This document shows, piece by piece, positions 42,295-51,513 of a stretch of DNA of 64,000 bases. Each line of letters starts with the position of its first letter. The stretch's first letter is position 1. The DNA comes from Lewinella sp. W8 (GTDB lineage: Bacteria; Bacteroidota; Bacteroidia; Chitinophagales; Saprospiraceae). Both the position numbers and the translations under genes were made by a program. The DNA lies in contig NZ_SNAQ03000003.1 in assembly GCF_004375085.3 (NCBI RefSeq), forward strand, positions 124,001 to 188,000, written 5' to 3'. The notes beneath the pieces are model-generated. The model saw only the letters and a program-made list of their open reading frames with translations, was not told the origin of the DNA and searched no databases.

Positions 42295-43746
42295 ATGCAG
42301 CTTTCCGACCCAACTTTACTGCGTTCATCGGCTTACGTCAACGGTGACTGGCATCCCGCCGGGGCATCCTTTCCCGTCCTTAACCCCTTTAACGGTGAAT
42401 TGCTGGCGGAAGTGGCCGACGCGACCGCAGCGGATACCGAAGCGGCCGTCACGGCGGCCTCCGCGGCCTTCCCGGAGTGGAGTGCCCGGACGGCAGCCGA
42501 ACGATCAAAAATTTTACGGCGCTGGAATGACCTGATCCTGGAGAACCTGGAGGATCTGGCGCAGCTATTAACCGCCGAGCAGGGTAAGCCCATCAACGAG
42601 GCCCAGGGTGAGGTGCGCTACGGAGCCTCCTTCATTGAATGGTTTGCCGAGGAGGGAAAGCGTGCCTACGGGGACGTCATCCCGGGCCACGGCCGGGACA
42701 AGCGCATCACGGTCGTCAAGCAGCCCGTAGGGGTGGTGGCGGCCATCACGCCCTGGAACTTTCCCATCGCCATGATTACCCGCAAGGTGGCTCCGGCCCT
42801 GGCCGTCGGGTGCACGGTGGTGGTGAAGCCCGCCGAGGATACGCCCCTGAGTGCGCTGGCCCTGGCGGAACTGGCGTCGCGAGCGGGCTTTCCGCCCGGA
42901 GTATTCAACGTGCTCCCCACCAGCAACCCTAAGGCGGTCGGCGCCGTACTGACCGGTGACGAGCGGGTGAAAAAGCTGAGCTTTACCGGCTCAACGGCCG
43001 TGGGTAAGCAGTTGATGGCGGACTGCGCGGGAACCGTCAAGAAAGTATCCCTGGAACTCGGGGGCAATGCCCCCTTCATCGTGTTTGATGACGCCGATCT
43101 GGCGGCGGCGGTGGAGGGAGCCATGGCCAGCAAGTACCGGAACGCCGGGCAGACCTGCGTGTGTGCCAACCGTATTTTCGTCCAGAACGGCATCTACGAA
43201 GACTTTATCGCGGCCTTCACCAGGGCGACCCAGGCGCTTACCGTGGGAGACGGTAGCCAGGAAGCCACCGAGATCGGACCACTGATCAACGAGGCTGCGC
43301 TGGAGAAAGTCCAACGCTTGCTTGTGGAGGCCGAGCGCAACGGGGCGGAAATCCTGACGGGTGGCGGGCCAGTTGAGGGCCAGGAATTATTGTTTCAACC
43401 AACGGTGGTCGGGGGAGCAAGTACAGACATGCAGATGAGTAAGGAGGAGATCTTTGGCCCGGTAGCGGCCGTGTACCGTTTTGAGACCGAGGCGGAAGCC
43501 GTTGAATTAGCCAACGCGACACCCTTCGGGCTGGCGGCCTACTTCTACGGGCGCGATTACGCCCGCTGCTGGCGAGTGGCCGAACGCCTGGAATACGGTA
43601 TGGTGGGCATCAATACGGGCATGATCTCAACCGCCGTTGCGCCGTTCGGCGGGGTTAAGGAAAGTGGTTTCGGCCGGGAGGGCAGTAAGTACGGCCTGGA
43701 GGATTACCTCATGACCAAATACCTCTGCTGGGGCGGGGTGGAGTAG
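42295..43746 (+). CDS. gabD: NAD(P)-dependent succinate-semialdehyde dehydrogenase
   Basis: 483 residues of the aldehyde dehydrogenase superfamily. Visible landmarks are PWNFPIAMITRKVAPAL, FTGSTAVGK, LELGGNAPFIVFDDAD (Glu254) and the nucleophile in NAGQTCVCANR (Cys288). The second cysteine two residues later is a hallmark of SSADH, as is FGGVKESGFGREGSKYGLEDY near the end. It oxidises succinate semialdehyde to succinate, in GABA or putrescine degradation. No GABA transaminase is adjacent; other semialdehydes remain possible substrates. Confidence 0.88.
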   Translation: MQLSDPTLLRSSAYVNGDWHPAGASFPVLNPFNGELLAEVADATAADTEAAVTAASAAFPEWSARTAAERSKILRRWNDLILENLEDLAQLLTAEQGKPINEAQGEVRYGASFIEWFAEEGKRAYGDVIPGHGRDKRITVVKQPVGVVAAITPWNFPIAMITRKVAPALAVGCTVVVKPAEDTPLSALALAELASRAGFPPGVFNVLPTSNPKAVGAVLTGDERVKKLSFTGSTAVGKQLMADCAGTVKKVSLELGGNAPFIVFDDADLAAAVEGAMASKYRNAGQTCVCANRIFVQNGIYEDFIAAFTRATQALTVGDGSQEATEIGPLINEAALEKVQRLLVEAERNGAEILTGGGPVEGQELLFQPTVVGGASTDMQMSKEEIFGPVAAVYRFETEAEAVELANATPFGLAAYFYGRDYARCWRVAERLEYGMVGINTGMISTAVAPFGGVKESGFGREGSKYGLEDYLMTKYLCWGGVE

Positions 43747-43800
43747 GGCGTTTCGCGCTGCCGGAAGGAGCATAGTGGATTAGTTCATTACCTTCATGCC

Positions 43801-44562
43801 ATGACTAAGGAAGATGCGTTGGATTATCTGGGGCCCACCGAATTTGCGGTCTACCAGCAATTCAATCGTAAAGCGGACCTGGAGGAATTGCTGTCCCTCT
43901 TTCGGGAACACCAGATTCCCTTCACCACCCACGATCGGGAGCAAAGCCCGGGAGTGGGAGCCGTCATTGTGGGGGATCCGCTGCAGCCCCGATTCTGGGT
44001 GGAGATTCCGAGTAACCTCTTCCAGAAGGCCAACTTCCTGCTGGAGGAGCACGCCGAGGCAAGTCTGACGGAAGAAGACCTGAGCCACCATCCTTTCGCT
44101 GAGTACCGCCAGGAAGAACTGGAGGAGGTCATCATTAACGCCTCCAGCTGGAGCCCCGAAGCCGTGGCGGTGGCCCGGGTGCTGCTGCAGCGGGAAGGCA
44201 AGTCGGTTGACCTGGCGGCCCTCCGCCAGGCTTATCGGGAACGACTGGCGGAAAAATACCGGGCCCGATCCCTTCCCGTTGGCTACGTAATCCTGGCTTC
44301 CATAATCGCTGCGGTCGGTGGCTTTACCTTGTCCTTTATGCTGTTTTTAGGCGCCTTGGGGATGCTGCTGTATTACCGTTTCGGCCGCCGAATTGACCCC
44401 AACGGAACCCCCCACGCCATATTTGACGTGCCGACCCGGCGGAGAAGCGGCTACGGTATCCTGCTGGCGCTGGTCGGATTGCCCCTGGGGCTGCTGAATT
44501 ACTTTACGCTGCACTGGTACGATATTCCGACCATTGATCCCTGGCTTTGGCTGTGGTTCTGA
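43801..44562 (+). CDS. Membrane protein with DUF2007-like N-terminus, function unknown
   Basis: 253 residues. The N-terminal soluble part (about 1-160) contains a ferredoxin-like DUF2007-style region (LLSLFREHQIPFTTHD...VEIPSNLFQKANFLLEEHA) and an acidic helical segment. Two or three transmembrane helices follow (about 160-190 and 217-240). The C-terminus is tryptophan-rich. Related proteins are widespread in Bacteroidota without a known role. It stands alone upstream of the SQR operon. Confidence 0.65.
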   Translation: MTKEDALDYLGPTEFAVYQQFNRKADLEELLSLFREHQIPFTTHDREQSPGVGAVIVGDPLQPRFWVEIPSNLFQKANFLLEEHAEASLTEEDLSHHPFAEYRQEELEEVIINASSWSPEAVAVARVLLQREGKSVDLAALRQAYRERLAEKYRARSLPVGYVILASIIAAVGGFTLSFMLFLGALGMLLYYRFGRRIDPNGTPHAIFDVPTRRRSGYGILLALVGLPLGLLNYFTLHWYDIPTIDPWLWLWF

Positions 44563-44634
44563 GGAGGTTAGGCGTTGTTTGCGCCCCTGACGCATTACGG
44601 AATACGGCGAATTATTGTTAGAATCATTTGCTTG

Positions 44635-44679
44635 TGTGACAAACGTCACACGCTGCCGGAGGATTGATGCCTAGCTTTA
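44635..44679 (+). promoter_or_regulatory. CRP/FNR-type site and -7 element upstream of sqr
   Basis: TGTGA-CAAACG-TCACA (44635-44650) is a perfect TGTGA-N6-TCACA palindrome. Its centre is 29.5 bases upstream of TAGCTTTA (44672-44679), a near-match to TAnnTTTG. That puts the site near -42 of the predicted start, the classical class II activator position. Two other sulfur genes have the same arrangement (52985-53029, 63807-63852). Confidence 0.7.
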
Positions 44680-44702
44680 GCCTGCTTAAAGCGATATACA
44701 AC

Positions 44703-46007
44703 ATGCAAAATCACCATAAAGTACTCATCATCGGCGGCGGAACGGCCGGCATCATGGTTGCCGCCCAGCTCATCGAGCAGAAGAATTTTACTGACGTCGC
44801 CATCATCGAACCGGCGGACACCCATTACTACCAGCCCGCCTGGACCCTGGTGGGAGCGGGTACCTACGACTACGAGAAAACGGCTCGCCCCATGGCCTCC
44901 GTAATCCCGAAGCAGGCTACCTGGGTGAAGGATAAAGCGACTGGCTTTGATCCGGAAAATAATACCGTGCATACCGCAAATAGTGGTGACCTGACCTACG
45001 ACTTTCTCGTCGTTGCCCCCGGCCTGACCTACGATATGAGCATGGTGCCCGGCCTGGGAGATGCCCTCGATAAGGGAGTGGTTTGTAGTAACTACACCGA
45101 CCCCGAGCATACCTGGAAGGTCATCCAGAACTTCAAGGGAGGAACGGCTCTATTTACCCAGCCCGCGACGCCCATCAAGTGTGGTGGTGCGCCCCAAAAG
45201 ATTATGTATCTGGCCGAAAGCCACTGGCGGAAAACCGGCGTGACCGATAAGACGGACATCGTGTTCGCCACCCCGGGTACCGTGATTTTTGGGGTGCCGG
45301 AAATCAAGAAAACGTTGATGGAGGTAGTAGACCGCAAAGACATCAACCTGCGGTTCTTCCATAAACTTGTCGAGCTGGACGCCGAAAACCAGATCGCCTG
45401 GTACGAACTAACCAAGGACCCCGCCGGGGAAGGGGTAAGCCTCACTTCCGGAGAAGATTTTAAAGACCTTGAAGGGACCTTTGTCCACAACTTCAAAAAC
45501 GTGAAGGTCACGGTGAAGGACGGTCGTTTCGGAATTCACTACGATATGCTCCACACCGCTCCTCCTTCGGTAGCGCCGGAGTTTATCCGCAACTCGTCCC
45601 TGGTGAATGATGCCAAGTGGCTGGAGGTAGATCAGTACACCATGCAGCACAAGAGGTTCAGCAACATCTTCGGCCTCGGAGACGTCGCCGGACTACCCAC
45701 GGCCAAGACCGGGGCGGCAATTCGCAAGCAGGTTCCCGTGGTAGTGGACAACATCATCACGCTCATGCAGCATCAGCAAACGGGCAACAAGGAATACAAC
45801 GGTTATTCCTCTTGCCCCCTGGTCACCGATTACGGAAAGATGGTGCTCGCCGAGTTTGATTACGACAACAAATTCACGCCCGATCCCAAACTGAAACAGA
45901 TGCTGGTCTTCAACAGCGATAAGGAACACTGGCGGCTGTGGATGCTGAAAAAATACATGCTGCCGTACCTGTACTGGAACAAAATGATGCGCGGACAGGA
46001 TGTGTAG
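44703..46007 (+). CDS. sqr: Sulfide:quinone oxidoreductase, type II (SQOR-like)
   Basis: 434 residues. The FAD-binding motif is VLIIGGGTAGI (residues 7-17). The two redox cysteines appear in PIKCGGAPQKIMYLAE (Cys160) and YSSCPLVTDYGKMVLAEFDYD (Cys371). Both contexts are close to human mitochondrial SQOR, placing it in type II rather than the FCC-like types. It is a peripheral inner-membrane enzyme that oxidises sulfide to a persulfide and reduces quinone, probably menaquinone here. The ATG at 44703 is used; an upstream ATG at 44664 would lie before the predicted transcription start. Its stop overlaps the rhodanese start, and the operon continues with a desaturase and perhaps sulfite oxidase genes. 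Confidence 0.92.
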   Translation: MQNHHKVLIIGGGTAGIMVAAQLIEQKNFTDVAIIEPADTHYYQPAWTLVGAGTYDYEKTARPMASVIPKQATWVKDKATGFDPENNTVHTANSGDLTYDFLVVAPGLTYDMSMVPGLGDALDKGVVCSNYTDPEHTWKVIQNFKGGTALFTQPATPIKCGGAPQKIMYLAESHWRKTGVTDKTDIVFATPGTVIFGVPEIKKTLMEVVDRKDINLRFFHKLVELDAENQIAWYELTKDPAGEGVSLTSGEDFKDLEGTFVHNFKNVKVTVKDGRFGIHYDMLHTAPPSVAPEFIRNSSLVNDAKWLEVDQYTMQHKRFSNIFGLGDVAGLPTAKTGAAIRKQVPVVVDNIITLMQHQQTGNKEYNGYSSCPLVTDYGKMVLAEFDYDNKFTPDPKLKQMLVFNSDKEHWRLWMLKKYMLPYLYWNKMMRGQDV

Positions 46008-47049
46008 CGGGAGCGTATTAGTAAACCATCAGCGAGGATATCAGTGGCGGGGCTTCCTGTTGGGAGCCCTTCTGCTGGTGTTACTTGGCTGTGAGGTCAG
46101 GGATACTCCGGAGACCAAGTCATGGGAGCCGGCCAAAGCCTTGGTTTCCGCTGAGGTACTGGATTCCCTACTGCGGACCGGTGAGCCTCATTTGCGCATT
46201 ATTGAGGTCAGTAAGGCTAGGGACTACCTGGCCGGACATCTCCCCGGAGCAGTCAATCTTTGGCGCCCGGATTATGAAAGCCAGGGCGAATACCCCTACG
46301 AGGGGATGATGGCTTCCCGGGAAGCCATGGAAAAACTCCTGGGAAAGCTGGGGGTGTTACCCGAAGACCGCCTGGTGTTGTACGACCAGAAGGGGTGTGC
46401 GGATGCCTCCCGCTTGCGGTGGATACTCCGGCAGTACGGCCACCCGAAGGTGTTCCTGCTGGACGGTGAAGAGTACCGATGGAAGCAGCTAGGCTTCTCT
46501 TTGGACACCAGCACTGTAGCCATGACGGAGTCCTCTAACTACAGGTTCCCGGAAAGTCCCCGATTAAGCAGCGCGCACTTTGGCGACATCCTGTTGGCCC
46601 TGGCGGACACCAACCACTTACTGCTGGACGTGCGGGAAAACTATGAATTTGGGGGACTTCCCTTCCGGAGTGGTGAGAAAATCCACCACTTCAAGGCCGG
46701 AGCCTCCGACGCGGGCAGTATTCCCGGCGCCATTCACCTGAATTGGTCAGACGCCGTGGATCTGGCGGGTGATCACCGCTTCAAATCCCCGGAGGATTTG
46801 CGGCAATTGTACGAGGGGGTCGGGGTTCGTCCGGACAAGGACATCATCGTATACTGCCAGTCTGGCGTCCGGTCCGCGAATACTACTTTCGTGCTGGCGG
46901 AATTGCTGGGGTACCCGCGGGTCAGAAATTATGACGGTTCCTGGATTGAATGGAGCTATTACGGTAAACACGGGTTTCATTTCCCGATTGAACGCCACAG
47001 CGACTCCACGGCCGTGGCGCTCGCTTACCGTGCGTTGAGTGAACAGTAA
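46000..47049 (+). CDS. Double-rhodanese sulfurtransferase lipoprotein
   Basis: 349 residues. The N-terminal hydrophobic segment ends in a lipobox (LLVLLGCEV, Cys about 31), so it is probably membrane-anchored outside the cytoplasm. Two rhodanese domains follow. The first (about 45-165) carries YDQKGCADASR instead of a normal active-site loop. The second (about 190-330) has the catalytic CQSGVRSA loop (Cys286). It likely transfers sulfane sulfur from SQR-derived persulfide to sulfite (thiosulfate sulfurtransferase) or the reverse. The ATG overlaps the sqr stop by eight bases. Confidence 0.85.
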   Translation: MCSGSVLVNHQRGYQWRGFLLGALLLVLLGCEVRDTPETKSWEPAKALVSAEVLDSLLRTGEPHLRIIEVSKARDYLAGHLPGAVNLWRPDYESQGEYPYEGMMASREAMEKLLGKLGVLPEDRLVLYDQKGCADASRLRWILRQYGHPKVFLLDGEEYRWKQLGFSLDTSTVAMTESSNYRFPESPRLSSAHFGDILLALADTNHLLLDVRENYEFGGLPFRSGEKIHHFKAGASDAGSIPGAIHLNWSDAVDLAGDHRFKSPEDLRQLYEGVGVRPDKDIIVYCQSGVRSANTTFVLAELLGYPRVRNYDGSWIEWSYYGKHGFHFPIERHSDSTAVALAYRALSEQ

Positions 47050-47078
47050 ATCTATCTCCTTATACTTAAATTGATGAC

Positions 47079-48110
47079 ATGGAAAAGTATTGGAACTTAT
47101 TTGTTGAAGGATATCGGGGGTACGCGGACTACTTCTGGCAGGAAATTACCAGTCCGGCCTGGAACAACTACTTCTACTGGTTGATCGGGGTTTCGCTGTT
47201 CTTTCTGCTGCTGGAGGTCGTCATTCCCTGGCGGAGAAATCAGCCGGTATTTCGGCGGGATTTCTGGCTCGATGCCTTCTACATGTTCTTTAACTTCTTT
47301 CTCTTCTCGTTGATCATCTACGCGGCTGCTTCCAACGTGGTGGTGAACCTGTTCAACGACATTATTATGTGGGCCACGGGAGGATTCAACCTCCAGGCCA
47401 ACAATCCGCTGAACACCTTCCCGATGTGGGCCGTCTTGTTGATCGGCTTCGTGGTGCGGGATTTTGTCCAGTGGTGGATTCACCGCTTACTGCACCGTTC
47501 CGATCGCCTGTGGGAGTTCCACAAAGTGCACCACTCGGTGCAGGAAATGGGGTTTGCGGCCCACTTGCGGTACCACTGGATGGAGAACATCGTGTACCGG
47601 ACCCTGGAGTACATTCCTCTGGCCCTGCTCGGCATTGGTCTGTACGACTTCTTCATCATTCATATTTTCACGCTGGCCTGGGGGCACTATAACCATTCCA
47701 ACATCAGCGTGAGCGGTCGGCTGACCGGCGGTATTCTGGGCGGACTGATTGGCCTGTTGATCGCTAATAGCTTACTGGACATCAATCTGCTGACGGATCC
47801 TTCCTTCCTGACCAAAGTGACCGTAGTGGCGGGTTCCGCCGGATTGGGGGCACTCTTGCTGGGGGGCATCATGAAGTATGTCTTCAACAGTCCGGAGATG
47901 CACCTGTGGCACCATTCCTACGAATTGCCCAAAGAACGGAGATACGGGGTTAATTTTGGCCTCACGCTGGCCCTGTGGGATTATATTTTTGGCACGGCCT
48001 ACATTCCCCACAACGAGGGCGACATTCGTCTGGGCTTCCCGGGAGTAGAGGAATTTCCGGAGAATTTCGGCAGCCAGTCTGCCCACGGCTTTGGCCCGTT
48101 GAAACAATAA
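47079..48110 (+). CDS. Sterol desaturase / fatty acid hydroxylase superfamily membrane protein
   Basis: 343 residues with several transmembrane helices. The di-iron histidine boxes are present: HRLLH (about 128), HKVHHS (about 147) and HLWHHSYE (about 270). This superfamily hydroxylates or desaturates lipids with O2 at the cytosolic face of the membrane. It lies 29 bases after the rhodanese gene and is probably in the sqr operon, an unusual partner for sulfide oxidation. Its substrate might be a membrane lipid or quinone-like molecule; nothing in the sequence decides this. Confidence 0.82.
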   Translation: MEKYWNLFVEGYRGYADYFWQEITSPAWNNYFYWLIGVSLFFLLLEVVIPWRRNQPVFRRDFWLDAFYMFFNFFLFSLIIYAAASNVVVNLFNDIIMWATGGFNLQANNPLNTFPMWAVLLIGFVVRDFVQWWIHRLLHRSDRLWEFHKVHHSVQEMGFAAHLRYHWMENIVYRTLEYIPLALLGIGLYDFFIIHIFTLAWGHYNHSNISVSGRLTGGILGGLIGLLIANSLLDINLLTDPSFLTKVTVVAGSAGLGALLLGGIMKYVFNSPEMHLWHHSYELPKERRYGVNFGLTLALWDYIFGTAYIPHNEGDIRLGFPGVEEFPENFGSQSAHGFGPLKQ

Positions 48111-48113
48111 TTA

Positions 48114-48253
48114 TGGCGACGGAGCGCAGGTGCAATAATAGGATGTAGGATCAAGGTTTTAGGATTTAGGATTACGGCTACTTAACTGAATCCTCAGTCC
48201 TTAAACCTCAATCCTAAATCCTGCATTTCCCCGGCACCTGCGCGCCGTCGCCC
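48114..48253. repeat. ~140-bp nested inverted-repeat element upstream of the sulfite oxidase
   Basis: Outer arms GGCGACGGAGCGCAGGTGC and its near-perfect inverse (GGCACCTGCGCGCCGTCGCC, 48233-48252) enclose a second inverted pair, AGGATTTAGGATT (about 48160) and AATCCTAAATCCT (about 48211). The GCGCAGGTGC end is shared with the repeats at 10841 and 61154. AT-rich TTAGGATTTAG fragments recur at 50127-50160, on the other side of the sulfite oxidase genes. Confidence 0.6.
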
Positions 48254-48302
48254 CATACGCTACCTCACTCATCAATCTACTGGCACGATTAAGTTTTGCC
48301 TT

Positions 48303-49622
48303 ATGCACAAGAAAGATAAAAAGGGAATCCATGAATTGTACGCGGAAGACCCCCTGGCCGCCGATAAGCAATTATGGGATCGGGAACCGCTGCCGAACAC
48401 GCGGCGGGGATTTCTGAAAAAGGGTGCTCTGACGGCCATGAGTCTGGTCCTCGGGGCCAAAATGGTCCACGCAGAGCATTTTCCCGCGGGCATGATCCCG
48501 GCCGCGCTGGCCGGTTCGGACCAGCCGTTCGCCCTGCCTGGCAAACACCCCGGCCTGATCGTGCTCAATGACCGGCCCATCAACGCCGAAACCCCGCCGG
48601 AACTGCTGGACGATAAGCTGACGCCGAACGACCGCTTTTTCGTGCGGAACAATGGCATTCCCCCCGAGAACGTCGATTTATCCACCTGGACCCTGACCAT
48701 TGAGGGGGAGTCCGCCGCCCAGACGAAGACGTATACCCTGGCGGAGTTAAAGCAAAAATTTACTCCCGTGACCCTGCAGCTCACCCTGGAATGCGGGGGC
48801 AATGGTCGCAAGGAGTTTAATCCTCCGGCCAAGGGCAATCAGTGGTCCACCGGCGCGGTGGGATGCGCGGCCTGGACCGGTATTCGTCTGCGGGACGTGC
48901 TGGAGGACGTGGGCGTAAAGTCCGATGCCGTTTACGTGGGCTACTACGGAAAGGATACCCACATTTCGGGGCAGGCCGACAAGGTGGTGATTTCCCGTGG
49001 CGTACCGATTGACAAGGCGATGGAGGCCGAAAGCCTGATCGCCTGGGAGATGAACGGTAAGCCGATTCCGATGCTCAATGGCTACCCCCTGCGCCTGGTC
49101 TTTGGCGGCTATCCGGCCTCGGCTTCCGGAAAGTGGCTCTCCAAAATCGTCATCCGGAACCAGGTACACGACGGTCCGAAGATGACGGGGCAGTCCTATC
49201 GGGTGCCCTGTAAACCCGTGGCTCCCGGCACCAAGGTGCCCGACGAGGAGATGTGCATCATCGAGGGGATGCCGGTAAAATCGCTCATTACCTTCCCGAA
49301 AACGGGGGCAACACTCCGGCAGCGCCAGGCGCTGCCGATCCGGGGGAAAGCCTGGACTTCGACCGAAAAAATTACCCGGGTGGACTACTCCATTGACTTC
49401 GGGGCGACCTGGCAATCCTGCACCCTGGAGCCGGCCGCCAACCGCTATGCCTGGCAGCAGTTTTCGGCCGACATTCGGTTCCCCGAAATAGGCTACTACG
49501 AGGTGTGGGCTCGGGCCACCGACGCCAACGGCATCGCCCAGCCGATGCTCCTACCCGGTTGGAATCCCCGCGGATACCTGAACAATGCCTGCCACCGGAT
49601 CGCCATTAAAGTCACCGCCTGA
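48303..49622 (+). CDS. TAT-exported molybdopterin sulfite oxidase (SorA/SoxC-like)
   Basis: 439 residues. A twin-arginine signal (NTRRGFLKKGALTAMSL, Arg34-Arg35) indicates folded export to the periplasm. The oxidoreductase molybdopterin domain carries the Mo-ligand cysteine in LTLECGGNGRKEF (Cys164). The Mo-cofactor dimerisation domain follows (about 320-435: VKSLITFPKTGATLR...GYYEVWARATD). It oxidises sulfite to sulfate and passes electrons to a c-type cytochrome, encoded next with a one-base overlap (TGATG). SorA and SoxC cannot be separated firmly by eye; absence of other sox genes favours SorA. Confidence 0.88.
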   Translation: MHKKDKKGIHELYAEDPLAADKQLWDREPLPNTRRGFLKKGALTAMSLVLGAKMVHAEHFPAGMIPAALAGSDQPFALPGKHPGLIVLNDRPINAETPPELLDDKLTPNDRFFVRNNGIPPENVDLSTWTLTIEGESAAQTKTYTLAELKQKFTPVTLQLTLECGGNGRKEFNPPAKGNQWSTGAVGCAAWTGIRLRDVLEDVGVKSDAVYVGYYGKDTHISGQADKVVISRGVPIDKAMEAESLIAWEMNGKPIPMLNGYPLRLVFGGYPASASGKWLSKIVIRNQVHDGPKMTGQSYRVPCKPVAPGTKVPDEEMCIIEGMPVKSLITFPKTGATLRQRQALPIRGKAWTSTEKITRVDYSIDFGATWQSCTLEPAANRYAWQQFSADIRFPEIGYYEVWARATDANGIAQPMLLPGWNPRGYLNNACHRIAIKVTA

Positions 49623-50110
49623 TGAGGGAGCCATTCGATAACTTAAGACCGATTCTGGTCACGCTGAACCTCTCCGTCCTCGTCCTGATCTTCTGCTTTG
49701 GCTACCTGCTCATCGGCGATCAGGTCGTTGCGATGTTTGACCAGCCGAAACCGATGGACATGGATGCCTACCGCGCCTCCGCCGCCACGGCGGCCGCGGA
49801 AGATGTCGATCGCATCGAAAACGGCATTCACGTACAGAGCGGGCTGATCTACGCCGAGGGCTTCGACATCGTGCGGGGCACCTGCACGGCCTGCCATTCG
49901 GCCAAGCTCGTCACCCAGAACCGGGCTACCCGCGAGGGCTGGGAGCAAATGATCCGCTGGATGCAGGAAACCCAGGGCCTCTGGGACCTCGGCAAAAATG
50001 AAGACGCCATCCTGAGCTACCTCGCCCAGCATTACGCCCCCGAAGAGGTGGGCCGCCGGGCAAACCTGGACGTGGAAGCCATTGAGTGGTACGTGCTGGA
50101 CCTGGAGTAG
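49622..50110 (+). CDS. Membrane-anchored monohaem cytochrome c (SorB-like partner)
   Basis: 162 residues. One N-terminal transmembrane helix (about 12-35) is followed by a periplasmic domain with a single haem motif CTACH (about 86-90) and a probable axial methionine in EQMIRWMQET. It is coupled to the sulfite oxidase gene by an overlapping stop/start. It is best read as the electron acceptor that links sulfite oxidation to the respiratory chain. Confidence 0.85.
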   Translation: MREPFDNLRPILVTLNLSVLVLIFCFGYLLIGDQVVAMFDQPKPMDMDAYRASAATAAAEDVDRIENGIHVQSGLIYAEGFDIVRGTCTACHSAKLVTQNRATREGWEQMIRWMQETQGLWDLGKNEDAILSYLAQHYAPEEVGRRANLDVEAIEWYVLDLE

Positions 50111-50643
50111 GGAGGAAGAATTAGGATTTAGGCTCAAGGAATTAGGCTTTAGGATTTAGCTTAACAAGGAGGAACTGGAATAGGCTTGCTCCGCAAGCCG
50201 GTCTACGCCCAGCCTTATGCCCCAAAGAAGTGGGCCTCCGTAGCGGCAAGACATGTCTTGCCGGAGACTAGGCACCCCATCATCGGAGCGCGATTCCATC
50301 GGAATCGCGTGGCTCACCTGCGTAATCAATCGGGGCTACCGGAATAGAAAAAGTTGGATAACAAACTACGGTCGGCGGACTACCCCCTTCGTTCCTCGCG
50401 TTTCGGCCGACGACCTCGCCCGCTCCGGCCTGGAAGGCCGTTCCTAGCTGCGGAGCGTGGTCTGCCGCCCGTTCGCAGAACGGCCAGGGCCACGCGACCA
50501 TAGCGGTGCCCGGTGTGCCCACTATTTCAATAAAATAATTGGAATATTTTCGAGAGGTGCGATATTTAAATATGGCCAAACATGAAGCGAACTTGAGAGT
50601 AATACCTTTGAATGCGAGTAATGTATGATTACTAAATTAAATT
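50111..50643. other. 533-bp intergenic region with a diverged copy of the 144-bp element
   Basis: About 50181-50333 resembles the 144-bp element. TAGGCT is at 50181, a palindrome CGGCAAGACA plus inverse (50244-50263), and GCGATTCC-ATC-GGAATCGC (50290-50308), with the two hairpin starts 50 bases apart (49 in the intact copies). No right-hand terminal repeat or target duplication is seen, so it is a relic. TTAGGATTTAG motifs lie at 50127-50160. From about 50520 the base composition turns AT-rich, continuing into the next gene. Confidence 0.6.
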
Positions 50644-51315
50644 ATGGTCATGGATAGGTTGAAATACTTTTTAATTGGTTTGCTGATCATTGTTCCATCC
50701 TTCCTACTTTATTGCCAGAATTATACCGTAAAATCTTTTGATTGTGTAGATGTCGTCGGTGTAGGACAGTCCTATATACAAGCAGGCACGCAAATGGGGG
50801 AGGGGAGGTTAGAAAATCTACCTAATAGGTTTTTTAAGCTTGATAAAATAGGTAGGGAAGGTTTTCATTATCTAACCATTAGTGTCGATAGTATTGTTGG
50901 TGAAAGTTGCTTGTTTATATCGTTTCCTTTGTCTTCACCAAGGTTGCTTGTATCAGAGTTGATACAAAGTTTGTCAGACAGTCTCAGTATTAGTTATTCA
51001 ATTAAGGTAGATACTTTTAAAGCTGTCGAATTTTCGAATGAGGAAAATCTTTATAACCTTAATGAAGGAATGGTTAACTGCCTATATGGAGGAACAGATA
51101 GAGGAATATTGGGACCAACCCCGGTTTTCTTGCGGATGGTAGAGGATAGGAAACTAAATTTTCGAGTAATTAATAGCGTAATTGAAGCTCTTCACCAAAA
51201 CTTTACTCCTGCTACTCTCGAGTGGATTTCTAAGGAGTATGCCCTAGTAAAAAGAGAGGTTAAATATAATGTTCTACATGCCCGCTTTTTTAAAAATAGT
51301 TGTAGGCAGGAATAA
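50644..51315 (+). CDS. AT-rich orphan gene, small exported protein of unknown function
   Basis: 223 residues. A hydrophobic N-terminus (about 9-26, LIGLLIIVPSFLLYCQN) looks like a signal peptide or lipoprotein leader. The rest is soluble, serine- and isoleucine-rich, without a recognised domain. Base composition stands out: the first 60 bases of the gene line are 33% G+C while neighbours exceed 50%, and codons end mostly in A or T. This suggests recent acquisition. A second ATG at 50650 is an alternative start. The AT-rich tract covers roughly 50520-51410. Confidence 0.65.
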   Translation: MVMDRLKYFLIGLLIIVPSFLLYCQNYTVKSFDCVDVVGVGQSYIQAGTQMGEGRLENLPNRFFKLDKIGREGFHYLTISVDSIVGESCLFISFPLSSPRLLVSELIQSLSDSLSISYSIKVDTFKAVEFSNEENLYNLNEGMVNCLYGGTDRGILGPTPVFLRMVEDRKLNFRVINSVIEALHQNFTPATLEWISKEYALVKREVKYNVLHARFFKNSCRQE

Positions 51316-51415
51316 TTTGGGATTTCTTGGGTTTAGGCATAATAGATTATCCTTGTAGGTAATTATTGGGACAAAGCTTTAGAAAACTTCATTGAAAGGG
51401 AAGTGCACTAGATGC

Positions 51416-51469
51416 AAAAAGCGGGGCTACGTCAAGACGCACTATGCAATCGTCTTTCCGTAGCCCCGC
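51416..51469 (-). terminator. Terminator of the first CstB-like gene
   Basis: An 11-bp stem (GCGGGGCTACG at 51421-51431 with CGTAGCCCCGC) and an inner AGACG/CGTCT stem, followed on the minus strand by TTTTT (51420-51416). It lies 45 bases beyond the stop of the minus-strand gene at 51514. Confidence 0.85.
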
Positions 51470-51513
51470 AGTAATTCCCAATTACGAGCTATATAAAATC
51501 GTAGCTTAACAGT

